Assembly (NCBI RefSeq): GCF_024345225.1
Contig: NZ_BROD01000001.1
Span: forward strand, 1,994,362 to 2,058,361
Direction: 5' to 3'
Source of the DNA: Clostridium sp. TW13
GTDB taxonomy: Bacteria; Bacillota; Clostridia; Clostridiales; Clostridiaceae
Length of the DNA: 64,000 nt
The notes beneath the pieces were generated by a model, which worked only from the letters and a program-made list of their open reading frames with translations, had not been told where the DNA came from and searched no databases. Shown here one piece after another: positions 1 to 8,894 of the stretch (the first letter of the stretch is position 1; the number at the start of each line of letters is the position of its first letter). A program made the translations under genes and the position numbers.

Positions 1-9
1 ATCACATTC

Positions 10-1275
10 TTAATTATTATCTCCATAAACCTTCCTCCTTTTTCTCATGCATTCATTCCTTATGTCTATGAGTATATTATACACCAAATAAACATGCATT
101 TTACCTATTTTATGATTAAAATACTCACTTTCGTCAATTTTTATATTTGAAAACTTTTCTTTAATCTCAGCTCCTACCAAATAATAATCCTTAAATCCCT
201 TTTCATTATCTAATATTTTTATTTTATCACAGATTTCTTCAATTTGTTCTAATGAAACCTGTCTAATTTGATTATAATTCGTAGGATTAGAAATTTTGAA
301 TTTATCGTAAAGCTTTCTATCGTAGACATGCTCTCTGCAATAATTAGTAAATAAGGCCAAATTATCTTTATATACTGTCTTATGTTCATTATCATTAGCC
401 TTATCTTTAAATCTAGTGGAACAATATATTATCCCTTCAAAATTATTCTTCTTTATTATCTGAGCTAACATCTGTGGTAAAACATATTCTTCACAAAATG
501 AAAAACCTTTATGCTCCTTTCTTTTTTGAAAACTGCATACACTGGATAAAATAAGTTTATAAAATTCCAATCTCAACTTTTCAAAGTTAGCCTTCTTGTG
601 ATATCCTGTAAACTGAAGATATTCACTATCATCGATTAAATCATGCAATGGATTATATCTAAAATATTTATAAAACTCATTTCTTAAATCAAATACTTTA
701 AATGGCTTCATAACTTTAAATGTAGAAAAATTTATTTCACTAAAATCATTAAAATCCCCATCAAGTTCTGAAACTACATCAAAAACAGAAAAACCTAAAT
801 AAAGCAATGGTTGTCCAGTTAAACTATATCTTTGATTAGAAATCAAATATCTTTTATTATATGGTATGTGAAACATATCCCAATGTGTTAATATTGACTT
901 ACTAAATCTTCCTCTAAATAATATATCATTTTCTAAATTTTTATTAAAACTTAGCAATTGAAAATCTTTTAACAGTTTTTCGAATTTATTTAAAGCTTGC
1001 TGCCCATTTGTATCTATCCATTCAATATATATTTGGATAAGACTATCAAAGAACATAGCAACTTCTTCTATACTAATAGAAGTAATAAGATTATATAAAA
1101 ATTTATAATCTTTATCTTCTTCTGGCATTTTACTTTCTTTAATTAATATCAATTCAGAAATAAAATTATCTCTATATCGCTCCAAAGCTTCTTCATATTT
1201 TTCACTTTGAGTTTGAGCGATATTTCTTAAATCTTCTTGATAATCATCATGTAAAAAATTTGTTAAAGATTCCAT
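10..1275 (-). CDS. RES-domain protein with helical N-terminal domain
   Basis: 421 aa. Residues 1-110 look all-helical and charged, as in the N-terminal extensions (HEPN/RES type) of some RES proteins. From about residue 118 the RES fold is recognisable: Arg121 in LFRGR, a conserved block around NQRYS and LLYLG ending at Glu170, and Ser286 in GIIYCSTR. These would be the Arg-Glu-Ser residues that name the family. Characterised RES proteins (e.g. MbcT, a mycobacterial toxin) degrade NAD+. The gene starts inside the preceding gene (13-nt overlap), so the two are translationally coupled and probably act together. Classical RES toxins pair with a small Xre/MbcA antitoxin; none is visible here. RES assignment is fairly confident; role in defence or toxicity is inference. 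Confidence 0.75.
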   Translation of the reverse strand: MESLTNFLHDDYQEDLRNIAQTQSEKYEEALERYRDNFISELILIKESKMPEEDKDYKFLYNLITSISIEEVAMFFDSLIQIYIEWIDTNGQQALNKFEKLLKDFQLLSFNKNLENDILFRGRFSKSILTHWDMFHIPYNKRYLISNQRYSLTGQPLLYLGFSVFDVVSELDGDFNDFSEINFSTFKVMKPFKVFDLRNEFYKYFRYNPLHDLIDDSEYLQFTGYHKKANFEKLRLEFYKLILSSVCSFQKRKEHKGFSFCEEYVLPQMLAQIIKKNNFEGIIYCSTRFKDKANDNEHKTVYKDNLALFTNYCREHVYDRKLYDKFKISNPTNYNQIRQVSLEQIEEICDKIKILDNEKGFKDYYLVGAEIKEKFSNIKIDESEYFNHKIGKMHVYLVYNILIDIRNECMRKRRKVYGDNN

Positions 1276-2174
1276 AAGCCCTCTCCTATAATATCATCTA
1301 TACTTATAGTTTCAATTTTTAATTTATAGTAATTAAACACATTATAATCTAAAGGTATTTTTATTGTAATCAAAGTTCCGGGAAATGAACTCTTCATTTC
1401 ATAGCTTTCGACCTTGCTATTATTTTCAAACCAATATCCTCTGCCGGATACTATCCATAATGCCCCTTTATTGCTTTGTATAAATCTTCTTGTAGTATAA
1501 AAACCTAAACCACCTGATTCACAATTGCTTCTTGTGGAACTTGACCTTTTTACAGCCCAACATATTGCTTCTATTTCCTTACCAAATATGTATCTATTTT
1601 TTTCTTCTATATTTTTAGAAATAGTTATACCATGATTACTTATGCTTAAGCACAACTCTTTTTTTTCTTCGTCATAATACCCACATACACTAACATCTTT
1701 TGATTTTGTATGCATTTTTACATTTACAAACATCTCACTAAGTACTCTTGTAACTTCCTTTTCTTCACAATAAACTTTATTATTATTAGTGAATAAATTT
1801 AATTTTCCCAACAAATCTTTTTCAAAAACATCCTTTTGTTTTACAGAAAACCTTCTATATGATAACAAATCTTCTGGTTCCTTCCTAACATTTCTACATA
1901 TATGGTACATAAAGTTATTAGAAATAAGCATTTTATTAATTCTTTCTTGAACATTAAAAAAAGCAATTTCATTGCCCTTACTTTTTATTTTTTCTATTAT
2001 CATACCTAAAGGAGCACACATATTAGGAAAAATATTCTGAGTATTTGATAAATCAAATACAATTAAAGTTTTTCTTCTATTCTTTAATGAATGCCACAAA
2101 TTAGATAAAAAAATTATATCATTTTTTCTATTTTCAAGCCTTCTTGGGAAATTAATAATAACTTGCCGTTCCAC
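1263..2174 (-). CDS. STAS-like plus histidine-kinase-type ATPase (HATPase) protein
   Basis: 303 aa, GTG start with a weak AGGGAT site. Residues 1-100 have an alternating strand/helix pattern like a STAS or DUF4325-type domain (LIVFDLSN near 37-44). Residues 140-275 resemble a GHKL ATPase: N-box-like Glu147/Asn151/His155 in SEMFVNVKMH, a G-box GGLGFYTTRRFI from 221, and a closing strand PGTLITIKIP. The usual ATP-contacting Asp-x-Gly is replaced by Asn180-His-Gly, so ATP binding may be altered. No DHp histidine domain or membrane segment is seen, so it is not an ordinary sensor kinase; it resembles anti-sigma-like switch proteins. It is first in a two-gene operon with the RES protein and may sense or gate that enzyme (inference). 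Confidence 0.65.
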   Translation of the reverse strand: MERQVIINFPRRLENRKNDIIFLSNLWHSLKNRRKTLIVFDLSNTQNIFPNMCAPLGMIIEKIKSKGNEIAFFNVQERINKMLISNNFMYHICRNVRKEPEDLLSYRRFSVKQKDVFEKDLLGKLNLFTNNNKVYCEEKEVTRVLSEMFVNVKMHTKSKDVSVCGYYDEEKKELCLSISNHGITISKNIEEKNRYIFGKEIEAICWAVKRSSSTRSNCESGGLGFYTTRRFIQSNKGALWIVSGRGYWFENNSKVESYEMKSSFPGTLITIKIPLDYNVFNYYKLKIETISIDDIIGEGLWNL

Positions 2175-2199
2175 TTATATCCCTACTTTATATCAGAAT

Positions 2200-2237
2200 T
2201 TAGTATTTATGTAGTATAAGAACTATATAAATACTAA
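2200..2237. repeat. 38-bp inverted repeat upstream of RES/HATPase operon
   Basis: Arms TTAGTATTTAT and ATAAATACTAA are perfect over 11 bp. Pairing continues through TAGT/ACTA after one mismatch, leaving a 6-nt centre. It lies 26 bp upstream of the GTG start, the position expected of an autoregulatory operator or a leader hairpin. There is no T-run, so it is not a terminator. Confidence 0.6.
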
Positions 2238-2495
2238 GCTAATTACCAAAATAACTACATTAATTTATTCACTCTAATTATTCTATAATAATTAATTAAA
2301 TTCTTCAAGTACTGTAATTTAATTACTGACAATATCTTTTATAGAATTCCCCCAAGAAGTATATGTAACTCTATTAAAATTCTTTTGTAATAACATACTT
2401 TAAAATATATTCTAAAAATTATAACAATATAAGCTCTAAAACATATATTTTAGGAAAATAATTTTAGCAAAAAAATAAGGATTGCTAATATAAAA

Positions 2496-2540
2496 AAAAG
2501 TAAAGTGATGAGACTTTAAGATTCCCATCACTTTACTTTT
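2496..2540 (-). terminator. Terminator of the rrf2-iscS-iscU-mnmA operon
   Basis: Perfect 15-bp stem (AAAAGTAAAGTGATG with CATCACTTTACTTTT) and a 15-nt loop, 30 bp past the mnmA stop. On the minus strand it runs into a T-tract; the other side is T-rich too. Confidence 0.85.
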
Positions 2541-2569
2541 TAATCAAATAGAGTAACTCCTTATTTCAA

Positions 2570-3664
2570 CTATAAAATTTTCTCTATTATTCCGCCGCCT
2601 ACAACTTTATTGCCATCGTAGAAAACAACAGATTGACCTTTTGTTATAGCTCTTTGCTTATCCTTAAAAGATACTTTCACTTTTCCATCTCCAGCTGGCG
2701 AAATCACTGCATCAGATGGCTTCGCTGAATATCTTATCTTAGCTTGAACATTAAGGTCTCCTTCTAATTTATCTATAGAAATAAAATTAATATCCTTTGC
2801 TAAAAGGTCAGTTTTGAAAATATCTTCCTCTGCTCCTATAACAACTTGGTTAGTTCTTGGATTAATGTCTGTAACAAATACAGGTCTTCCTAAAGCTATA
2901 CCTAGACCTTTTCTTTGTCCTATAGTATAGTATACTATTCCCTTATGCTTTCCAAGAATATTTCCATTTTTATCAACAAAGTTACCTGACTTCACCTTCT
3001 TAGGTTCTGCATTAGCTATGTATAAACCATGATTATTATCTGGAATAAAGCATATTTCTTCACTATCTTTCTTGTTATGCACTGCCAATCCAATTTCCTT
3101 AGCAATTTCTCTTATTTTATCCTTTGTATAATCTCCGCAAGGCATTAGTGTATGCTTAAGTTGTTCTTGAGTTAAATTATATAAAGCATAGGTTTGATCT
3201 TTTTTGTCATCCTCTGCTCTTATTAACTGATATCTACCATTTTCCTCTGAAATCTTAGCATAATGACCCGTAGCTACATATTCAGCTCCTATAGCCCTTG
3301 CCTTCATTAGTAATTCATCAAATTTTAAATGCTTATTGCATTGTATACATGGATTTGGAGTATTCCCATTTATATATTCTTCTACAAAATAATCAATTAC
3401 TTTATTTTTAAAACTATCTCTAAAATTCAAAACATAAAAAGGTATACCAATTTTATTGGCTACCCTTCTCGCATCTTCTACAGCTGAAAGTGAACAACAT
3501 CCACCTTCTCTTTCTTCATATTCCTTGTCTTCCTGCCAAATCTGCATGGTTACACCAATTACATCATAGCCTTGTTCCTTTAAAAGGTATGCAGCAACGG
3601 AGCTATCTACTCCGCCGCTCATACCTATAACTACTTTTTTCTTCATATCTTTATTATTCTCCAT
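2570..3664 (-). CDS. mnmA: tRNA-specific 2-thiouridylase MnmA
   Basis: Adds sulfur to U34 of tRNA(Lys/Glu/Gln) in the cytoplasm, using ATP and sulfur from a cysteine desulfurase. PP-loop SGGVDS at residues 16-21, catalytic Cys106 in PNPCIQC and partner Cys205 in SEEICFI; 364 aa is normal for the family. The start at 3664 was chosen because GAGG lies 6 nt before this ATG; an upstream ATG at 3676 and a downstream one at 3646 are less well placed. The start lies inside the 3' end of the iscU-like gene, so translation is coupled. Its place after iscS and iscU fits sulfur supply from that desulfurase. Very likely. Confidence 0.95.
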   Translation of the reverse strand: MENNKDMKKKVVIGMSGGVDSSVAAYLLKEQGYDVIGVTMQIWQEDKEYEEREGGCCSLSAVEDARRVANKIGIPFYVLNFRDSFKNKVIDYFVEEYINGNTPNPCIQCNKHLKFDELLMKARAIGAEYVATGHYAKISEENGRYQLIRAEDDKKDQTYALYNLTQEQLKHTLMPCGDYTKDKIREIAKEIGLAVHNKKDSEEICFIPDNNHGLYIANAEPKKVKSGNFVDKNGNILGKHKGIVYYTIGQRKGLGIALGRPVFVTDINPRTNQVVIGAEEDIFKTDLLAKDINFISIDKLEGDLNVQAKIRYSAKPSDAVISPAGDGKVKVSFKDKQRAITKGQSVVFYDGNKVVGGGIIEKIL

Positions 3665-4085
3665 GAACTTCCTCATGAATATGTTCTGAATGTTCTTCCA
3701 TAGCTATTGGCTCTAAACCTTGTCTTACTCTATAATCATTAATTGCCTTATGAATTGCTTCTTCTGCAAGCACTGAACAATGCATTTTTACTGGTGGAAG
3801 ACCATCTAAAGCTTCTGCAACTGCTTGATTTGTCAATGTCCATGCTTCCTCTAAAGTTTTTCCTTTAATTAATTCTGTAGCCATACTTGATGAAGCTATG
3901 GCAGAACCACATCCATAAGTTTTAAATTTAACATCTTCAATTATGTTGTTTTCTACTTTAAGATATATTCTCATTATATCTCCGCATTTTGCGTTACCAA
4001 CTTCTCCTATACCGTTAGCATCTTCAATTTCTCCAACATTTCTAGGATTTTTAAAATGTTCCATTACCTTATCACTGTATATCAT
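3654..4085 (-). CDS. Fe-S cluster assembly scaffold, NifU/IscU N-terminal type
   Basis: 143 aa scaffold on which iron-sulfur clusters are built from sulfide delivered by the adjacent cysteine desulfurase. The three cluster ligands are Cys34 (NAKCGD), Cys59 (YGCGSA) and Cys103 (MHCS), with the typical Asp36. The C-terminal tail (last 15 residues) is rich in His and Glu, an extension beyond the core domain seen in clostridial homologues. The start overlaps the iscS stop as ATGA, and the 3' end overlaps mnmA. Naming (nifU or iscU) varies in clostridia, so no symbol is given. Confidence 0.93.
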   Translation of the reverse strand: MIYSDKVMEHFKNPRNVGEIEDANGIGEVGNAKCGDIMRIYLKVENNIIEDVKFKTYGCGSAIASSSMATELIKGKTLEEAWTLTNQAVAEALDGLPPVKMHCSVLAEEAIHKAINDYRVRQGLEPIAMEEHSEHIHEEVHGE

Positions 4086-5272
4086 AGTCTTACCTCTCCT
4101 TTTTTAATAGCATCTTCCCATAATGGTGACATGCTTCTTAATCTTTCAATTATTCCTGGCAATACATTTATGACGTGATCCACATCTTCTTCTGTAGAAC
4201 CATCACCTAAAGTTAATCTTAAAGATCCATGAGCTATTTCATGTGGCAATCCTATTGCTAATAAAACATGTGAAGGATCTAGAGATCCAGATGTACATGC
4301 ACTACCACTTGAAGCACATATTCCTTCAAAGTCTAACATTAATAGTATTGATTCACCTTCAATATATTCAAAGCAAACATTTGCATTTCCAGGTAATCTC
4401 TTATCACCTCTAGGTCCATTAAGTCTAGAATATGGTATCTTTAATAATCCATCTATTAATCTATCTCTTAGGGCAGTCATCTTCTTAGCATGTTCCTCTA
4501 CATTTTTACCTGCAAGCTCCATAGCTTTGCCAAGTCCAACTATAGCTGGTATGTTTTCTGTGCCAGCTCTTCTGGCTCTTTCTTGACCACCACCATGAAT
4601 TAGGTTATCAATTCTTACACCTTTTCTAATATAAAGAACTCCTATACCCTTAGGTCCATAAATTTTATGTCCAGCTAAAGATAATAAATCTATATTTAAT
4701 GCTTTGACATCTATTGGAACATTCCCTACTGCTTGAACTGCATCTGTGTGGAAAAATATTTTTTTCTCTTTACAAATTTCACCGATTTCTTTTATTGGTT
4801 CAATAGTACCAATCTCATTGTTAGCAAACATTACTGAAACTAAAATAGTTTCAGGTCTAATAGCTGCTTTTAAATCCTCTATGCTTATAAGCCCTTCCTT
4901 ATCTACATCAAGATAAGTCACTTCAAACCCTTGCTTCTCTAGGTATTGGCAAGTATGTAAAACAGCATGATGTTCTATTTTTGTAGTAATTATATGATTA
5001 CCTTTTTTTCTATTTGCAAAAGCCACACCTTTAATTGCCCAGTTATCAGCTTCTGAACCACCACCTGTGAAATAAACTTCTGAATCTTCACAGTTTAAAG
5101 TCTTTGCTATCTTTGTTCTGGCTTCATCTATTGCCATTTTAGTCTTTCTTGAAATTCCATAAAAAGATGATGGATTTCCAAAGTTTTCACTGAAATATGG
5201 TAACATCTCTTCTAAAACTTCTGGTTTAACATAAGTTGTAGCTGAATAGTCCATATATACAACTTTATCCAT
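4082..5272 (-). CDS. iscS: Cysteine desulfurase IscS/NifS
   Basis: PLP enzyme converting cysteine to alanine and a protein-bound persulfide, feeding the scaffold and MnmA. PLP lysine in [12 protein letters not shown]; catalytic Cys in the loop [11 protein letters not shown]; typical N-terminus VYMDYSATT. The ATG at 5272 was chosen (GAGGAG 8 nt upstream); an in-frame GTG three codons earlier sits on top of the Shine-Dalgarno. 396 aa is normal. Stop overlaps the next start (ATGA). NifS or IscS subfamily cannot be settled by eye. Confidence 0.94.
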   Translation of the reverse strand: MDKVVYMDYSATTYVKPEVLEEMLPYFSENFGNPSSFYGISRKTKMAIDEARTKIAKTLNCEDSEVYFTGGGSEADNWAIKGVAFANRKKGNHIITTKIEHHAVLHTCQYLEKQGFEVTYLDVDKEGLISIEDLKAAIRPETILVSVMFANNEIGTIEPIKEIGEICKEKKIFFHTDAVQAVGNVPIDVKALNIDLLSLAGHKIYGPKGIGVLYIRKGVRIDNLIHGGGQERARRAGTENIPAIVGLGKAMELAGKNVEEHAKKMTALRDRLIDGLLKIPYSRLNGPRGDKRLPGNANVCFEYIEGESILLMLDFEGICASSGSACTSGSLDPSHVLLAIGLPHEIAHGSLRLTLGDGSTEEDVDHVINVLPGIIERLRSMSPLWEDAIKKGEVRL

Positions 5273-5285
5273 AAATATCACTCCT

Positions 5286-5726
5286 CTATATCAAATAAGA
5301 ACCATTGTTCTTTGCTTGCATATCTTTATAATCTTTTACTATATCTTCCAATGTAGTTGACTGCATAACGTCATCAATGCTATTCTTTATTCTTTGCCAT
5401 AAAAGTCTAGTAGCACAACAATCCACATTATCACAAGCTGTACCATCTATACAATCTGCTATTTCAATAGGTCCTTCCAAAACATCCATAACCTCAGCTA
5501 CTGTAATATCCTTAGGATCTCTATTTAACACATAACCACCTTGAGCTCCCCTAACACTCTTTATAAGTTTTGCCTTTCTAAGAGGACTAAAAAGTTGCTC
5601 TAAGTAATATTCTGATATATTTTGTCTTTGGCCTATAGTTTTTATTGAAATTGGGTCTCCACCATAGTTTACTGCTAATTCCACCATAGCTTTAACTCCA
5701 TATTTACCTTTCGTCGATAATTTCAT
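5286..5726 (-). CDS. Rrf2-family transcriptional regulator (IscR-like)
   Basis: 146 aa from the ATG at 5726, which follows GAGGGGTGA; in-frame upstream TTG is ignored. N-terminal winged helix ([18 protein letters not shown]) and recognition helix region ([15 protein letters not shown]) are typical of Rrf2 proteins. C-terminal half holds Cys residues in [15 protein letters not shown], which could ligate a [2Fe-2S] cluster as in IscR. First gene of the operon with iscS, iscU and mnmA, so it probably senses Fe-S status and represses its own operon (inference). CymR-like cysteine control is the alternative, but the Cys cluster favours IscR type. Confidence 0.88.
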   Translation of the reverse strand: MKLSTKGKYGVKAMVELAVNYGGDPISIKTIGQRQNISEYYLEQLFSPLRKAKLIKSVRGAQGGYVLNRDPKDITVAEVMDVLEGPIEIADCIDGTACDNVDCCATRLLWQRIKNSIDDVMQSTTLEDIVKDYKDMQAKNNGSYLI

Positions 5727-5764
5727 TTTCTCACCCCTCAATGTCGAGTAATCTACTAAGATTT

Positions 5765-5813
5765 ATATTATCAAATCAGACTTAAATTGTCAACAATCAA
5801 GTATATCTGATTT
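5765..5813 (-). promoter_or_regulatory. Promoter and palindromic operator of the rrf2-isc operon
   Basis: Minus-strand -35 TTGACA (5788-5793), exact 17-bp spacer, -10 TAATAT (5765-5770). The -35 box is inside an imperfect dyad (5780-5802, ACTT..TTGT..ACAA..AAGT), flanked by longer arms AAATCAGA/TCTGATTT (5773-5813). Such an overlap is what an Rrf2 repressor site would look like. Confidence 0.75.
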
Positions 5814-5873
5814 TCACTTATTTTCCTACTATATTACCGTTATAGTCTATTCTTTGATTTATAGTATAAATTA

Positions 5874-7145
5874 CTAGCTATTCTTTAGCTTCTCCCAATA
5901 TTCCTTAATTATATTTTCATTTTTATTTTTCCCCGGAAAGTAATAATTTATATCCTTAATTTCATCTGGCAGATATTGCTGATGCACATATGAGTTTTCA
6001 TAATTATGAGGATATTTATAAGTTACTCCTCTACCCAATGCAGATGCCCCAGAATAATGTGCATCCTTAAGGTGAAGAGGTATATCCCCTGTGTTTTTAC
6101 TCTCCAAGTCTTGTGAAGCTAAATCAATTGCCTTAACTGCTGAATTAGATTTAGGAGACGTAGCTAATAATAAAGTAGCCTCTGCCAAAGGAATTCTAGC
6201 CTCTGGAAAACCTAACTGCATAGCACTATCTACACAACTCTTTACTATTGTTATAGCCATTGGATACGCAAGCCCAACATCCTCTGCTGCAATTACAAGC
6301 AATCTCCTGCATATTATCTGTAAATCATCTGCCTTAATTAGTCTCGCTAAATAATGAATGGCTGCATCCGGATCACTACCTCTTATAGATTTTTGGAATG
6401 CGCTAATAATATCATAATGACTGTCTCCATTCACATCATAATTAATAACCTTATTCTGTGTAGAATCTACTGCTACTTCCTGATTTATATCAATTATAGC
6501 GTTGCTATTTGGAGAAGTTGAATTAATAGCAAGTTCCAACCCATTAATAGCCTTTCTCACATCTCCATTTGAAGAAGCTGAAAAATGGTCGTAAGCTTCT
6601 TCAGTAACGTTAATTTTTATGTTTTTATACTCTTCTTCACATATTTTAACAGCCCTTTTAAGTGCCTTTTTTATTTCAGCATTGCTAACTGGCTTAAATT
6701 CAAAAACTGTGGATCTACTAATTATAGCCTTATAAATATAATGATATGGATTTTCTGTAGTAGAAGCTATTAATGTAATTCTTCCATCTTCAATGTATTG
6801 AAGTAAAGATTGTTGCTGTTTCTTATTGAAATTTTGAATTTCATCTAAGTACAATAAAACTCCATCTGAAGCCATAAAGGTATTTAAATTTTTCGTGATA
6901 TCATCTATATCCTTTAATGAGGCTGTGGTAGCATTCAATTTGTATAGAGTTTTATTTGATTTTTCTGCTATTATCCTAGCTACAGTAGTTTTTCCAACTC
7001 CTGGTGGTCCATAAAAAATCATATTATTTACTAATCCACTATCAATAATTCTTCTTAATATTTTATTTTGTGAAACTAAGTGTTCTTGGCCTATAACCTC
7101 GTCTAAATTTGTAGGTCTAATTTTATCCGCTAAAGGCTGTCTCAT
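5874..7145 (-). CDS. rarA: Replication-associated recombination protein A (RarA/MgsA), AAA+ ATPase
   Basis: 423 aa clamp-loader-like ATPase acting at stalled replication forks. Starts with the conserved MRQPLADKIRPTNLDEVIGQ; Walker A GPPGVGKTT near residue 46, Walker B YLDEI near 100; the C-terminal half has the RarA-specific DPDAAIHYLARL and AHYSGA motifs. Length is normal. Single gene, divergent from the lipoprotein gene at 7322. Confidence 0.94.
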   Translation of the reverse strand: MRQPLADKIRPTNLDEVIGQEHLVSQNKILRRIIDSGLVNNMIFYGPPGVGKTTVARIIAEKSNKTLYKLNATTASLKDIDDITKNLNTFMASDGVLLYLDEIQNFNKKQQQSLLQYIEDGRITLIASTTENPYHYIYKAIISRSTVFEFKPVSNAEIKKALKRAVKICEEEYKNIKINVTEEAYDHFSASSNGDVRKAINGLELAINSTSPNSNAIIDINQEVAVDSTQNKVINYDVNGDSHYDIISAFQKSIRGSDPDAAIHYLARLIKADDLQIICRRLLVIAAEDVGLAYPMAITIVKSCVDSAMQLGFPEARIPLAEATLLLATSPKSNSAVKAIDLASQDLESKNTGDIPLHLKDAHYSGASALGRGVTYKYPHNYENSYVHQQYLPDEIKDINYYFPGKNKNENIIKEYWEKLKNS

Positions 7146-7321
7146 ATTATCACTCCAAACTTTATAACACTAACATGATTTTACAATAAATAATATACTT
7201 ATACAAACTAAATTCTTATGTTTTTTCTATTTTTCTTAATATATTTGTCATCTCAAATTAGAACAAATTGAGTATAATATATGTAAGATATCTGAAAATA
7301 AATACTTTGGGAGGGTTACCA

Positions 7322-8332
7322 ATGAAAAAAGTAATTGTGCTACTTTTAATACTAACTTTTTCTACCTCTGTTGTTGCCTGCAATAAAAGCAATGTAAAGC
7401 AGCCAAATGAAACTAATTCCGCAGAATCAGCCTCTGAAAAGGAAAATAATGATACTCCAAATTCCAATAACTCTGAAAATCAAGATACTTCAAATGACAG
7501 CAAGACTGAAGAAAGCATACCTGCTACTTCTACACCAAATCAAACTACTGTTGCTCCAACTGAAGACAATACCTCCAAAACTAACAATACAACCACAAAA
7601 CAAAATAATAGTACAAGCAGCTCAAATTCAGATTCCAATTCTACTTTAAGTAATGAAAAGAAAGCTTGGTATTTTATGCCTGTTACTACTCATAAAGCTC
7701 CAGCAGGAGCTGAAACTCAAGAATATTTAAGCAAATTTTCTGCTCATTATTTAGGAGATACAAGTAGAAAAGTTATTTACTTAACTTTTGATGAAGGAAA
7801 TACTCAGTGTTATACTAATCAAATTTTAGATACTCTTAAGAAACATAATGCAAAGGCTACCTTCTTCTTAACCGAACCATATATACTTGCAAATCCTACT
7901 ATTGTAAAAAGAATAATTGCTGAGGGACACAAAGTTGGAAATCATACCAATAAGCATCTATCAATGCCTACTTTAGCTGGAAATAAAGAAAAGTTCACTG
8001 CAGAACTTACAAGCACAAACGATGCTTTTAAGAAACTTACAGGAAGAAATCTAGATCCTTTGTTTAGGTTTCCTATGGGTGAATATTCCGAGAAATCATT
8101 ACAATATGTAAAAGATTTAGGCTATAATACTTATTTTTGGAGCTTTGCTTATAATGATTATACGCCATCAAAGCCACCAACTTATGAGTATACTAAAAAC
8201 AGAATTCTTTCTCTAACTCATAATGGAGCTATAATGCTTTTACATGCAAGCTGCAAAACTAATGCAGATGTTTTAGATGAAGTCATCTCAACTTTAGCAA
8301 AACAAGGCTATAGTTTTGAATCAGTTTCATAG
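7322..8332 (+). CDS. Lipoprotein polysaccharide deacetylase, PdaA-like
   Basis: 336 aa. The start follows GGGAGGG; an upstream in-frame ATG lacks a site. Signal peptide with lipobox SVVAC (Cys20), then a 100-residue Ser/Asn/Thr-rich linker, then a NodB domain from about residue 140. The motif YLTFDEG has Asp157-Glu158 where most NodB enzymes have FDDG and PdaA has FDNG; the zinc motif is GNHTNKH, and FRFPMGEYS and LLHAS follow as in PdaA (peptidoglycan N-acetylmuramic acid deacetylase). Probably membrane-anchored outside the cell, acting on peptidoglycan, perhaps in the spore cortex; substrate is inferred. Confidence 0.85.
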   Translation: MKKVIVLLLILTFSTSVVACNKSNVKQPNETNSAESASEKENNDTPNSNNSENQDTSNDSKTEESIPATSTPNQTTVAPTEDNTSKTNNTTTKQNNSTSSSNSDSNSTLSNEKKAWYFMPVTTHKAPAGAETQEYLSKFSAHYLGDTSRKVIYLTFDEGNTQCYTNQILDTLKKHNAKATFFLTEPYILANPTIVKRIIAEGHKVGNHTNKHLSMPTLAGNKEKFTAELTSTNDAFKKLTGRNLDPLFRFPMGEYSEKSLQYVKDLGYNTYFWSFAYNDYTPSKPPTYEYTKNRILSLTHNGAIMLLHASCKTNADVLDEVISTLAKQGYSFESVS

Positions 8333-8350
8333 AAAATATAGCTATAAAAA

Positions 8351-8399
8351 GCTAGGTAAATCTGTTAACACTAAAAGTGTATGTTCAGATTTACCTAGC
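8351..8399. terminator. Bidirectional terminator between convergent genes
   Basis: Perfect 14-bp stem GCTAGGTAAATCTG/CAGATTTACCTAGC with a 21-nt loop, T-rich on both exits. It ends the deacetylase gene (plus) and the 131-aa gene (minus). Confidence 0.88.
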
Positions 8400-8400
8400 C

Positions 8401-8796
8401 TTATTTTTTCATTTTTTCCATTTCTTTTTTCATTTTTTCAAGCTGCTTTTGCAATTCTTTAACACTAGATACTAACTCTTTCTTTTCATTTTGAGTACAA
8501 AACATATTAGAAATATTCTTGTTTGTAGGACTATAAGGTAATCCAGGACCAGATTGTAGATACTGTTGCTGTGCATTATAAGTCAATATCATTTGCCCCA
8601 CTAGTTCAAGCCAATTTCCAACTGCATTCTGCACATTAAATGGTAACTTTCCAGATAAAGCATCACCTACAAGTGCTCCAATGATAACAAATAAATCTGG
8701 ATTCAAATCTTGAAATCCACAAGGAATATCAAAGCAACCAGCCTGTTTAAAATATTGCTCGCTAAAATTACAAAAATCATTTTTTGAAAAGGTCAT
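8401..8796 (-). CDS. Conserved protein of unknown function with C-terminal coiled coil
   Basis: 131 aa, well-placed GAGAGGG. Not recognised. Residues 1-35 are Cys- and Phe-rich (four Cys in total); 35-75 is a moderately hydrophobic helix region (NPDLFVIIGALVGDALSG); 104-131 is a Lys/Glu heptad coiled coil (VKELQKQLEKMKKEMEKMKK). No signal peptide. Possibly a small spore or envelope protein, but nothing in the sequence proves this. Confidence 0.7.
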   Translation of the reverse strand: MTFSKNDFCNFSEQYFKQAGCFDIPCGFQDLNPDLFVIIGALVGDALSGKLPFNVQNAVGNWLELVGQMILTYNAQQQYLQSGPGLPYSPTNKNISNMFCTQNEKKELVSSVKELQKQLEKMKKEMEKMKK

Positions 8797-8894
8797 ATTT
8801 CCCTCTCATCATAAGTACTTTGTATTATTATATTATGCTTAGATTGATATGGTGATATATAATCAATTTTTATATTTAATTCTAAACATAATAT

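Larger units (their letters stand above)
2175..2569. other. Intergenic region, RES module to mnmA
   Basis: About 395 bp without a gene. It holds the 38-bp inverted repeat next to the RES module (2200-2237) and the mnmA terminator (2496-2540). The 2240-2490 stretch is very AT-rich; I found no convincing ORF or RNA in it. The promoter of the RES module must lie here, but no clear -35/-10 pair stands out. Confidence 0.6.

Noticed and set aside
8351-8399. Strong inverted repeat considered as a mobile-element end
   Set aside because: It lies between convergent stops with T-rich exits; a bidirectional terminator explains it.
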